Origin: an uncultured Gelidibacter sp.
GTDB taxonomy: Bacteria; Bacteroidota; Bacteroidia; Flavobacteriales; Flavobacteriaceae
NCBI RefSeq assembly: GCF_947500795.1
Contig: NZ_CANMTE010000001.1
Location: 1,054,001-1,118,000 of the forward strand
Reading direction: 5' to 3'
Length of the DNA: 64,000 nt
In this document: positions 54,973-63,477 of the stretch, piece by piece
Layout: every line of letters begins with the position of its first letter
How positions within the stretch are numbered: position 1 is the first letter of the stretch
Made by a program: the position numbers and the translations under genes
The notes under the pieces: generated by a model
What the model was told of the DNA's origin: nothing
Databases searched by the model: none
What the model saw: only the letters and a program-made list of their open reading frames with translations

Positions 54973-55110
54973 AGCGGTTGTGTTTGCTGGCTAAATTAAC
55001 CCAAACAAAAGGAAGTTACAAGGATTTTTAGGAGATGTTTATCACCAAATCGTTCCGTTAATGGCGGAATACTTCCGTATATTATTTCTTTTTTCTGCCT
55101 TAAAAAAAGC

Positions 55111-55118
55111 TATTTTTG
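55111..55118 (+). promoter_or_regulatory. -7 promoter box of the Gfo/Idh/MocA gene
   Basis: TATTTTTG fits TAnnTTTG and lies 18 bases before the ATG at 55136; the -33 position is a T run. Confidence 0.5.
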
Positions 55119-55135
55119 TATAAAACGTACAACCT

Positions 55136-56095
55136 ATGTTAAAAGCAGGAGTTCTTGGTGCTGGTCATCTTGGAAAAATTCACTTACGCCTTCTAAATCA
55201 ATCAGAAAAATATGATTTAGTTGGATTTTATGATGCTGATGAAACCAATGCCAAAAAGATTGAGGCAGAATTGGGATACAAATATTTTAATACCATTGAA
55301 GGCCTTATAGACGCTGTAGATGTTGTGGATATTGTGACCCCAACTTTATCTCATTATGACTGTGCTAAATTGGCCATTTCTAAAGGCAAGCACATTTTTA
55401 TTGAAAAACCGATTACCAATACTGTTGAAGAAGCAGAAACCATCCGCACACTTGTGGCCGAAAACAATGTAAAAGGTCAAGTGGGACATGTGGAACGTTT
55501 CAATCCGGCCTTTACAGCAGTGAAACATCAAATTCACAATCCGATGTTTATCGAAACCCATCGATTGGCAGAATTTAATCCACGCGGAACCGATGTTCCT
55601 GTGGTGTTAGATTTAATGATCCATGATATCGATATTATATTGAGTGTCGTAAAATCGAAAGTCAAAAACATATCCGCAAGTGGTGTGTCTGTTATAAGTG
55701 ACACGCCTGATATCGCCAACGCACGTATTGAATTTGAAAATGGCTGTGTTGCTAATTTAACGGCGAGTAGAATCTCTTTAAAAAACATGCGTAAGACACG
55801 TTTCTTCCAAAAGGACGCTTACATTTCTGTAGACTTTTTAGAGAAAAAGTGTGAAGTGGTTAAGATGAAAGATGCGCCAGCTAATCCTGGGGATTTCGAT
55901 ATGATCCTCCAAAATGCTGAAGGTGTGAAGAAACAAATCTATTTTGACAACCCTGATGTTGCTGATAATAATGCAATTTTGGACGAATTAGAAACCTTTG
56001 CAGACGCTATAAACAATAACACAAAACCAGTAGTTACTCTTCACGATGGCACCGAAGCGTTACGTGTAGCAACCATGATTATTGAACAATTTTAA
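55136..56095 (+). CDS. Gfo/Idh/MocA family oxidoreductase
   Basis: This 319-residue NAD(P)-dependent oxidoreductase has an N-terminal Rossmann domain (GVLGAGHLGKIHLRLL) with the EKPITNTVEEAE motif, whose Lys-Pro is catalytic. The C-terminal alpha/beta domain includes GHVERFNPA and DLMIHDIDIILS, with the His-Asp pair typical of the family. Family members act on sugars or biliverdin-like substrates; the substrate is unknown here. It begins a co-directional run that reaches miaA and may be the first gene of that transcript. Confidence 0.9.
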   Translation: MLKAGVLGAGHLGKIHLRLLNQSEKYDLVGFYDADETNAKKIEAELGYKYFNTIEGLIDAVDVVDIVTPTLSHYDCAKLAISKGKHIFIEKPITNTVEEAETIRTLVAENNVKGQVGHVERFNPAFTAVKHQIHNPMFIETHRLAEFNPRGTDVPVVLDLMIHDIDIILSVVKSKVKNISASGVSVISDTPDIANARIEFENGCVANLTASRISLKNMRKTRFFQKDAYISVDFLEKKCEVVKMKDAPANPGDFDMILQNAEGVKKQIYFDNPDVADNNAILDELETFADAINNNTKPVVTLHDGTEALRVATMIIEQF

Positions 56096-56149
56096 GTTCA
56101 GAGCGTACTTGCTAAGCGCAATTCCGAATAATAAACTAACAAACAAGAC

Positions 56150-56165
56150 TCCCTTTTTCAAGGGA
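56150..56165 (+). other. Leader hairpin upstream of the 3-hydroxybutyryl-CoA dehydrogenase gene
   Basis: TCCCTT (56150-56155) pairs with AAGGGA (56160-56165) with a four-base loop. It ends 17 bases before the ATG. It resembles the transaldolase leader hairpin in sequence and distance. Confidence 0.45.
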
Positions 56166-56182
56166 ATTAAAATAAAATTTTA

Positions 56183-57070
56183 ATGAAAAATATAGCAGTA
56201 ATTGGCGCAGGAACCATGGGCAATGGTATTGCGCACACCTTTGCACAAAGTGGATTTAACGTTCAACTGATTGACATCAGTGACGCGTCACTTAAAAGAG
56301 GAATTGACACCATCACGAACAATTTAGACCGTATGGTTGCCAAAGAAAAGATTAGTGAAACTCAAAAGAACGATACTTTAAGCAATATCACCACGTTTAC
56401 TGATATGACTGAAGGTGTTAAAAACGCAGATTTAGTTGTAGAAGCAGCCACTGAAAATAGTGAGTTGAAACTTAAAATATTCAAACAATTGGACGAGGTT
56501 TGTTCAGCAGACACCATTTTGGCCACGAACACCTCCTCTATTTCAATTACGCAAATTGCGGCGGCAACTTCACGACCTAAACAGGTAATAGGAATGCACT
56601 TTATGAACCCTGTGCCAATTATGAAATTGGTAGAAATCATTCGTGGGTATAACACGAGCGATCAAGTGACCAAAACTATTATGGACCTTTCTAAAAAATT
56701 AGGAAAAGACCCTGTTGAAGTCAATGATTATCCAGGTTTCGTAGCTAACAGAATCCTTATGCCAATGCTTAATGAGTCTATTGAAACATTATATAATGGT
56801 GTTGCTGGTGTTACAGAAATTGATACCGTTATGAAATTAGGAATGGCGCATCCAATGGGTCCGTTACAATTGGCAGATTTTATCGGATTGGACGTTTGTC
56901 TTTCTATTTTGAATGTGATGTATGACGGCTTCAAAAACCCTAAATACGCACCTTGCCCACTATTGGTCAATATGGTTCGTGCAGGAAAATTAGGCGTAAA
57001 ATCTGGTGAAGGTTTTTATGACTATTCTGAAAGTAGAAAAGCTGAAAACGTATCGAAACAATTTTTATAG
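56183..57070 (+). CDS. 3-hydroxybutyryl-CoA dehydrogenase
   Basis: This 295-residue enzyme oxidises or reduces the 3-hydroxyacyl-CoA/3-oxoacyl-CoA pair with NAD(P). The cofactor motif is VIGAGTMGNGIAHTFA. The catalytic His is in IGMHFMNPVPIMKLVEII and the matching Glu follows. The C-terminal helical domain (NRILMPMLNESIETLYNGVA and on) is complete. It is a free-standing short form, not the fused fatty-acid oxidation protein. It could act in fatty-acid or polyhydroxybutyrate-like metabolism; no partner gene is adjacent. Confidence 0.94.
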   Translation: MKNIAVIGAGTMGNGIAHTFAQSGFNVQLIDISDASLKRGIDTITNNLDRMVAKEKISETQKNDTLSNITTFTDMTEGVKNADLVVEAATENSELKLKIFKQLDEVCSADTILATNTSSISITQIAAATSRPKQVIGMHFMNPVPIMKLVEIIRGYNTSDQVTKTIMDLSKKLGKDPVEVNDYPGFVANRILMPMLNESIETLYNGVAGVTEIDTVMKLGMAHPMGPLQLADFIGLDVCLSILNVMYDGFKNPKYAPCPLLVNMVRAGKLGVKSGEGFYDYSESRKAENVSKQFL

Positions 57071-57143
57071 TCGGAAATTTTCAGTGCTCTCCTTATGCGA
57101 TTATTTTGCTGAGCACTAAATAACAACGACTAAAAACTATCTA

Positions 57144-58382
57144 ATGGCAAATATCATCCCCTTTAAAGCAGTACGACCAACGCGAGACAAAGTGAGTTTA
57201 GTGGCGGCGCGTTCCTATCAAAGTTACACATTAGAGCAACGTGAGTCGCGCTTAAGGGATAATCCGTTTTCGTTTTTACACATTGTCAATCCAGGTTATA
57301 AATTTGACAAACAGATTTCTGGTGAAGCCCGATATAATTTGGTGAGAAATCGGTTTTTAGAATTTAAAGAAGATTCCATATTTATTCAAGACGAACAACC
57401 TTGTTATTATATTTATCAAATTACTGATAGAGATCAACAGGTATTTAATGGCATTGTGGCGGCGGCAAGTGCTCTCGATTATGAAAATGACGTGATTAGG
57501 AGACATGAAGACACTATTGAATTCCGTGAAGTTGTTTTTAAGGATTACCTTAAAACGGTCGGATTTAATGCTGAACCCGTGCTCCTCACCTATCCGGATA
57601 ATGACGTTATAGCACAGATTATTGCAGAGGTTCAAAAGGAGCGTTCTGAATATGAATTTACAACAACATATAGAGACACGCACTTGCTTTGGAAGGTTGA
57701 TGATGCATCTCAAATTCAAAAGATAGCACATGAATTTCAGCAAATGAAGACGGTTTATATTGCTGATGGGCATCATAGATCCTCGTCATCCTATTTGCTT
57801 TATAAAGATTTAAAGGATCAAAATCCACAGCATACCGGGAATGAACCCTATAACTATTTTATGAGTTATTTGATTCCTGAATCCGATTTGAAAATTCATG
57901 AATTCAACCGGGTAATCAAAGACCTGAACGGATTGACGAAAGAGGAATTCCTGATTCAATTGGATATGACGTATCGCATTGAAAACAGAGGTCAAACGCC
58001 TTATCATCCAACTAAAAAACACCATTTTAGCATGTATTTGGAAGGTGAATTCTATTCGCTATATTTGAGAAAAACGAGTTATAATTTTAAAACCTCGATA
58101 GATGCTTTGGATGCTCAAATTTTATATAAAACCATTCTAGATCCTATTTTAGAAATAAAAGATTTGAGAAACGACGATCGCATTGGTTATATCAACGGAA
58201 AGAAAGATATAGTATCCATGAAATCAGCTATCGATAATGGAAATTACAGGGTTGGTTTTGGTATGGTTCCTGTGTTCATTGAGGAAATGAAAACGATTGC
58301 TGATGACGGTTTTAAAATGCCACCTAAAAGCACGTTTATCGAACCAAAACTGAGATGTGGCGTCACGATTTATGAATTTTAA
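57144..58382 (+). CDS. DUF1015 family protein
   Basis: This 412-residue soluble protein matches DUF1015 (IIPFKAVRPTRDKVSLVAAR at the start, then the conserved YIADGHHRSSSSYLLY near residue 195-210). The His-His-Arg segment suggests a catalytic or metal/phosphate site. Members are common next to serine biosynthesis genes in Bacteroidota, but none is present here. No function is established. It is 73 bases after the 3-hydroxybutyryl-CoA dehydrogenase gene and 56 before yggS. Confidence 0.92.
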   Translation: MANIIPFKAVRPTRDKVSLVAARSYQSYTLEQRESRLRDNPFSFLHIVNPGYKFDKQISGEARYNLVRNRFLEFKEDSIFIQDEQPCYYIYQITDRDQQVFNGIVAAASALDYENDVIRRHEDTIEFREVVFKDYLKTVGFNAEPVLLTYPDNDVIAQIIAEVQKERSEYEFTTTYRDTHLLWKVDDASQIQKIAHEFQQMKTVYIADGHHRSSSSYLLYKDLKDQNPQHTGNEPYNYFMSYLIPESDLKIHEFNRVIKDLNGLTKEEFLIQLDMTYRIENRGQTPYHPTKKHHFSMYLEGEFYSLYLRKTSYNFKTSIDALDAQILYKTILDPILEIKDLRNDDRIGYINGKKDIVSMKSAIDNGNYRVGFGMVPVFIEEMKTIADDGFKMPPKSTFIEPKLRCGVTIYEF

Positions 58383-58392
58383 ATTAAAACCT

Positions 58393-58424
58393 GTTTGTAG
58401 AGAAATACCAATTTCACTACAAAC
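58393..58424 (+). other. Intergenic hairpin between the DUF1015 and yggS genes
   Basis: GTTTGTAG (58393-58400) pairs with CTACAAAC (58417-58424), and GAAA with TTTC inside it. No T run follows, so it is more likely an mRNA-processing or stability element than a terminator. Confidence 0.5.
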
Positions 58425-58438
58425 ACAAATTTATTGAA

Positions 58439-59107
58439 ATGAGTATACAAGAGAATCTTCAACATATAAAAGCATCACTACCGGAACATGTCACCTTAGT
58501 GGCGGTATCAAAAACTAAACCGGTTAATGAAATCATGGAAGCTTATGATGCTGGGCAACGCATTTTTGGAGAGAACAAAATCCAGGAAATGGTCGATAAA
58601 GAAGCCCAAATGCCAAAAGACATTCAATGGCATATGATTGGCCATGTACAGCGCAATAAAGTGAAATATATGGCGGAATTTGTCAGCCTCATCCATGGGG
58701 TTGATAATTTTAAACTTTTAAGGGAGATCAACAAACAAGCGAAAAAACACAATAGAACAATCAAGTGTTTGCTTCAGATTAAAATTGCAGATGAGGACAC
58801 TAAATTTGGTATGACATCTCAAGAAGCGCAGCAGATTTTACAATCTGATGAATTTTCAGAATTGAAAAACATATCAATTGAAGGCGTTATGGGAATGGCA
58901 ACATTTACGGATGATGAACAGCAAATTAAAAACGAATTTGATAGATTAAAATCCATTTTTGAAGCGCTTAAAAATCTGGATATTGAAGGCAGCAACTTCA
59001 ACACTGTAAGTATGGGCATGAGTGGTGATTACCAAACTGCAATTGCGTGTGGCAGCACCATGGTTAGGGTCGGAAGTAGTATCTTTGGAGAACGCAATTA
59101 TGATTAA
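58439..59107 (+). CDS. YggS/PLPBP family PLP homeostasis protein
   Basis: This 222-residue protein binds pyridoxal phosphate and helps keep its level balanced; it has no known enzyme activity. The PLP lysine is in LVAVSKTKPVNEI. Other family segments are GENKIQEMVDK, WHMIGHVQRNKVK and SMGMSGDYQTAIACGSTMVRVGSSIFG, listed in order along the chain. Length matches bacterial YggS. It precedes the exonuclease gene by about 130 bases. Confidence 0.94.
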   Translation: MSIQENLQHIKASLPEHVTLVAVSKTKPVNEIMEAYDAGQRIFGENKIQEMVDKEAQMPKDIQWHMIGHVQRNKVKYMAEFVSLIHGVDNFKLLREINKQAKKHNRTIKCLLQIKIADEDTKFGMTSQEAQQILQSDEFSELKNISIEGVMGMATFTDDEQQIKNEFDRLKSIFEALKNLDIEGSNFNTVSMGMSGDYQTAIACGSTMVRVGSSIFGERNYD

Positions 59108-59239
59108 TCTGGTTGATTTATCAAAAAACAGACCACTCATTTAGCCACTGACAAGCATTATAAACATTAATAAAAGTATCATTCTTTTGTCATATTTCAT
59201 TAGAAAAACAAAACGAAGATCACATAAAACATCACGCTC

Positions 59240-60607
59240 ATTTACGCAATATTAGACATAGAAACCACTGGCGGTAAATTCAATGAAGAAGGAATCACTG
59301 AAATCGCTATATACAAATTTGACGGCCACACCGTGGTAGATCAATTTATCAGCTTGGTGAATCCGGAACGGGAAATCCAACCTTTTGTAGTTAATTTAAC
59401 GGGGATTAACAGTAATATGCTTCGCACAGCTCCTAAGTTTTATGAAGTAGCGAAACGCATTGTTGAAATCACGGAAGACTGCATAATTGTTGCCCATAAT
59501 TCCGAATTTGACTATCGCATTCTACGTACGGAGTTCAGCAGACTCGGATTTGATTTTGAGCGTAAAACGCTTTGTACAGTTGAGCTTTCAAAACAAATTA
59601 TGCCGGAGCAGGAATCCTATAGTTTGGGTAAACTTACCAGGGCCTTAGGAATCCCAGTAAGTGATAGACACCGTGCTTCTGGAGATGCATTAGCGACTGT
59701 AAAACTATTTAAAATTTTACTGGCTAAAGATCTCAGCAAGCAAATTATTCAAGATGCCGTAAAAGCGGAACCTAAATACAAACTGTCCACCAATCATAAG
59801 CACATAATTGACGATATACCGTCCATAACTGGTGTGTATTACCTTCATGACACTTATGGTAAAATCATATTTATAGGTAAGAGCAAGAATATTAAAAACC
59901 GAGTAAATCAGCATTTTACGAGTTCAAGTCCGAAATCAAAAAAACTGCAGAAACAAGTGGCCGCCGTCACTTATGAAGCTACCGGGAGTGAATTAGTAGC
60001 ATTACTTAAGGAAAGTGCTGAAATTAAAAGAAACAAACCTTCTTTTAATCGCTCCTTGAGAAAAAATTCGTTTACTCATGCCCTATATAGTTTTGTAGAT
60101 GCTAATGGTTATATTAATTTGAAAGTTGAAGCCGCAGATGGCAGAAAGAAAGCCATTACTACATTTACCAATTATCAAAGTGGGAAGCAATTTTTACTGA
60201 ACATGATTGAAAAATTTAACCTCTGCCCTAAGTTGGTGGGGTTAGATGCTACAAAAAAAGCGTGCTACAAATATGCAAATAACGAATGTGAAGGCGCTTG
60301 TATTGAAGAAGAATCGGCAGAAGCATATAACCTTAGAGTTCAGGAAGTCATAACCGCGAACAGTTTTGACAATCAAAATTTCATTCTAATTGATAAAGGT
60401 CGTGCGGTTGATGAACATAGTGTGCTTCTTATTGAAAATGGTATTTTTAAAGGTCTTGGTTATTACGACCTCAATTATCAAATTACCAATAGGAAAGTTC
60501 TGGAATCCATTATTACACCAATGGAAAACAATAGAGATACCTTGCACATTATTCAAAGTTTTCTCAGAAAAAATAAACAGATTAAACGCATCAACCTAAC
60601 TGAATGA
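59240..60607 (+). CDS. DEDDh exonuclease fused to a GIY-YIG nuclease (Cho/UvrC-like), non-standard start
   Basis: This protein of about 455 residues has a DnaQ-like 3'-5' exonuclease domain (LDIETTGG; Asp6 and Glu8, then AHNSEFDYRIL and HRASGDALATV). A UvrC/Cho-type GIY-YIG domain follows (GVYYLHDTYGKIIFIGKSKN). It then carries four cysteines spaced C-x12-C-x7-C-x3-C, like the Fe-S ligands reported for UvrC. The in-frame stop at 59225-59227 is followed by no ATG, GTG or TTG before the catalytic Asp. ATT at 59240 fits the usual family start; GTG 59333 would remove the active site. It probably trims or incises damaged DNA. It overlaps the next gene by 4 bases. Confidence 0.8.
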   Translation: MYAILDIETTGGKFNEEGITEIAIYKFDGHTVVDQFISLVNPEREIQPFVVNLTGINSNMLRTAPKFYEVAKRIVEITEDCIIVAHNSEFDYRILRTEFSRLGFDFERKTLCTVELSKQIMPEQESYSLGKLTRALGIPVSDRHRASGDALATVKLFKILLAKDLSKQIIQDAVKAEPKYKLSTNHKHIIDDIPSITGVYYLHDTYGKIIFIGKSKNIKNRVNQHFTSSSPKSKKLQKQVAAVTYEATGSELVALLKESAEIKRNKPSFNRSLRKNSFTHALYSFVDANGYINLKVEAADGRKKAITTFTNYQSGKQFLLNMIEKFNLCPKLVGLDATKKACYKYANNECEGACIEEESAEAYNLRVQEVITANSFDNQNFILIDKGRAVDEHSVLLIENGIFKGLGYYDLNYQITNRKVLESIITPMENNRDTLHIIQSFLRKNKQIKRINLTE

Positions 60608-62562
60608 AACACCTCTGCCTTGCCTCGTTCCTCCTACTTACCTCATTTGCCTTTTCACAATCAACGTTTAATGCTGACACCTATTCTGTTAGTAGAAATG
60701 ATATTGCTACCAACACCTATACAAATGATTCTACTGCCGCTGCATTAGTAATTTATGAATATGGCAATAGTTACATTGATCGGGATACTTACACTCTTAA
60801 AACGGAGATTAAGAAAAAAGTAAAAATTTTAAATAGAAATGGCTTTGACAGGGCCACAGAAACTATATATCTCTACAATAACTCTAAGGGCAAAGAAAAG
60901 GTGTCTAAAATTTTTGCGACCACTTATAATTTAGAAAAAGGTGCGATTACAAAAACAGAACTCAAGCGTAATGAGATTTTTGAAGAACACTATAATGATC
61001 AATACACATTGGTGAAATTTACCCTGCCTAATATTAAAGAAGGATCAGTAGTGACTTATAGTTATCAGTTGGAAACTCCGTTTATTTACAAATATCATCC
61101 GTGGGAATTTCAGGACGATATTCCGAAACTATACAGTGAATACAACACTAGTATACCTGGTAATTATGACTACCATATTAAGTTAGTAGGCACTCAAAAA
61201 TTAGACAAATCAGAATCTAAAATCGTTAAGAACTGTCTTAGCGCGTTCAATGGATCCACTGCAGATTGTGCGAATACAATTTATGTAATGACCAATATTC
61301 CTGCTTTTATAGAGGAAGATTACATGACTGCCAAAACAAATTATCTTTCAAGATTAGAGTATGAACTTAAAGTGCTTAGAGGTTTTGATGGCCATGTAGA
61401 TAACATCACAAAATCGTGGAAAGATGCCGATAACGAGCTCAGATCAGATCCAAACATAGGAAGGCAATTACGAAAGAGCACATCATTAAAAGAAGAGGTA
61501 GCTAACCTTTTAACAGACACTCAAAACAGCTTCACCGTTGCAAAAGAGCTCTATACATATGTGCAAAACAACTACACATGGAATGGCGATCATAAAATAT
61601 TCTCGGATGTTTCGATCAAAAATTTAATAAAAATGAAATCCGGAAACGTATCAGACATTAATATTCTACTCCACAACCTGCTCGACGAATATGGCATTGA
61701 TGTCAAACCTGTCTTGTTGTCAACAAGGGAGAACGGGCTGCCTACGCAGCTGTTTCCTATAATTTCTGAGTTTAATTATCTTATCGTTCAAGCCAATATT
61801 AATGGCGAAACCTATTTATTGGACGCTACTGACCCCTATTTAGGATTTGGAGAATTGCCTTTTAAATGTTTGAACCATTATGGGCGTCTCTTAGATTTTG
61901 ACCATGGCAGTTCATGGGTTCCTATTGAAGCCAGCATCCCGTCTAGCACCCATTATCAAGTAGACCTTAAAGTATTAGGCGAAACGGTAAAAGGAGACGT
62001 AAAAGCGCGGTATATAGGCTATGATGCACTGAGCAGAAAGAAAGCATTCTTTGCAAATAAGAATGACTATATCAATCATAACGCTGATCGTCAATCTGAA
62101 ATTACGGTAACAAACCATGACGTACAAGTCTCAGATAAAAATTCAGAAAAGTTTCACGAAACCTTTGATATCACCTTGAATGATAGCAATATCACTCAAG
62201 ATATGGTCTATCTAAATCCATTTATTTTTAAATTTTTTACAGAAAATCCGTTTAAACTGCAACAACGCACATATCCAATAGATTTTGGTCATAAAAAATC
62301 ATACCTATACAGTGTTCAAATAGATTTTGGAGACACCTACGACATTGTTGAAGTACCAAAACCAATCCAAGCCAAACTGCCAAATGATGGTGGAGATATC
62401 ATCTTAAACACTACGGTAAACGCACAAAAATTAATGTTGTTCTTTAAGTTTAGTCTAAAAAACAGCTTATATGATCCTGAGCATTATGAATTGTTTAAAC
62501 AATACCTAAACAAGGTATTGGAGGTGCAGCAAAATTCATTAGTCGTATTAAGGAAGAAATAG
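60604..62562 (+). CDS. DUF3857 protein with degenerate transglutaminase-like domain
   Basis: This 652-residue secreted protein has a signal peptide (about 1-19), an N-terminal DUF3857 domain (about 60-200; YTLVKFTLPNIKEGSVVTYSY) and a transglutaminase-like domain (about 270-430). The position of the catalytic Cys reads V349 in SGNVSDINILL, and the His strand reads FNYLIVQANINGETYLLDAT without His, so the triad is lost. The C-terminal 200 residues are beta-rich. It starts inside the stop of the exonuclease gene (ATGA overlap), so the two are translationally coupled. Function is unknown. Confidence 0.87.
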   Translation: MKHLCLASFLLLTSFAFSQSTFNADTYSVSRNDIATNTYTNDSTAAALVIYEYGNSYIDRDTYTLKTEIKKKVKILNRNGFDRATETIYLYNNSKGKEKVSKIFATTYNLEKGAITKTELKRNEIFEEHYNDQYTLVKFTLPNIKEGSVVTYSYQLETPFIYKYHPWEFQDDIPKLYSEYNTSIPGNYDYHIKLVGTQKLDKSESKIVKNCLSAFNGSTADCANTIYVMTNIPAFIEEDYMTAKTNYLSRLEYELKVLRGFDGHVDNITKSWKDADNELRSDPNIGRQLRKSTSLKEEVANLLTDTQNSFTVAKELYTYVQNNYTWNGDHKIFSDVSIKNLIKMKSGNVSDINILLHNLLDEYGIDVKPVLLSTRENGLPTQLFPIISEFNYLIVQANINGETYLLDATDPYLGFGELPFKCLNHYGRLLDFDHGSSWVPIEASIPSSTHYQVDLKVLGETVKGDVKARYIGYDALSRKKAFFANKNDYINHNADRQSEITVTNHDVQVSDKNSEKFHETFDITLNDSNITQDMVYLNPFIFKFFTENPFKLQQRTYPIDFGHKKSYLYSVQIDFGDTYDIVEVPKPIQAKLPNDGGDIILNTTVNAQKLMLFFKFSLKNSLYDPEHYELFKQYLNKVLEVQQNSLVVLRKK

Positions 62563-62574
62563 GCATTCTTTTAG

Positions 62575-62582
62575 TATTTTTG
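62575..62582 (+). promoter_or_regulatory. -7 box immediately before the K+ channel gene
   Basis: TATTTTTG fits TAnnTTTG and ends 5 bases before ATG 62588. The resulting transcript would be leaderless or nearly so. A -33 TTG is not evident. Confidence 0.45.
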
Positions 62583-62587
62583 AAGCT

Positions 62588-63454
62588 ATGCGTGATAAAA
62601 ATCAAAAACGAGATTGGAGGTTTAGACTTCATGAAATTATCTATGAAGCTGATACGCCAACGGGTAAGCTATTTGATGTCGTTTTACTTATAACGATCAT
62701 CGCAAGTATTCTATTTGTAATGTTAGAAAGCGTCAAGGAGTTTGATGCCCAGTACCACTCTTTTTTGAACATTGCAGAATGGATTGTTACCATCATTTTT
62801 ACAATAGAATACATTCTTAGAATAATATCCGTAAAAAAGCCATGGAGCTATATTTTCAGCTTATATGGAATTATAGATTTTCTATCCACAATTCCAAAGT
62901 ACCTATCCTTAATTTTTATGGGTACGCAAGTATTGATAGCGCTTCGTGCACTGCGACTTCTTAGAGTCTTCCGGATTTTAAAATTGGCAAGATATGTTGG
63001 CGCATCCAACTTATTGGCCAATTCCTTAAAAGCGAGTCGCGCAAAAATTCTAGTGTTTCTATTTACGGTTTTAATTGTGAGCGTCATATTTGGTACGATC
63101 ATGTATTTTGTTGAAGGCGATCAAAGTGGCTTTACCAGCATCCCAGTGAGTGTGTATTGGAGTATTGTTACCTTAACAACGGTAGGTTTTGGAGATATAG
63201 CACCTGTAACACCTATCGGGCAATTTATAGCCTCCATGATTATGATTTTAGGTTATGGTATTATTGCTGTTCCTACAGGCATTGTATCGGCAGAATATGC
63301 CGCGCAACACAGAGGCCAACTACCTCACATTCCTCAATCAGATCCACAAGTTGATATGAACACTGAGGCCTGCCCTAATTGCTCTGCTGAAAGACATAAG
63401 GATAAGGCTAAGTACTGTTACAATTGCGGCCATATCTTAAATGACCGTGTTTAA
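62588..63454 (+). CDS. Voltage-gated K+ channel-like ion transporter with C-terminal zinc ribbon
   Basis: This 288-residue membrane protein has six helices. S4 is ALRALRLLRVFRILKLAR, with arginines every third residue. The selectivity filter is TTVGFGD in the pore loop SIVTLTTVGFGDIAPVTP. This identifies a single-pore-domain K+-selective channel of the Kv/KvAP type. After S6 the short cytoplasmic tail ends in a treble-clef-like zinc ribbon, with CPNC and CYNC about 20 residues apart, which is unusual for such channels and may be regulatory. It is 25 bases after the DUF3857 gene. Confidence 0.92.
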   Translation: MRDKNQKRDWRFRLHEIIYEADTPTGKLFDVVLLITIIASILFVMLESVKEFDAQYHSFLNIAEWIVTIIFTIEYILRIISVKKPWSYIFSLYGIIDFLSTIPKYLSLIFMGTQVLIALRALRLLRVFRILKLARYVGASNLLANSLKASRAKILVFLFTVLIVSVIFGTIMYFVEGDQSGFTSIPVSVYWSIVTLTTVGFGDIAPVTPIGQFIASMIMILGYGIIAVPTGIVSAEYAAQHRGQLPHIPQSDPQVDMNTEACPNCSAERHKDKAKYCYNCGHILNDRV

Positions 63455-63477
63455 AATCTAATGAAAAGTAAATTTCT

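Noticed and set aside
59333-59335. GTG as start of the exonuclease/GIY-YIG gene
   Set aside because: It would remove the DxE catalytic residues that are clearly encoded upstream in frame.
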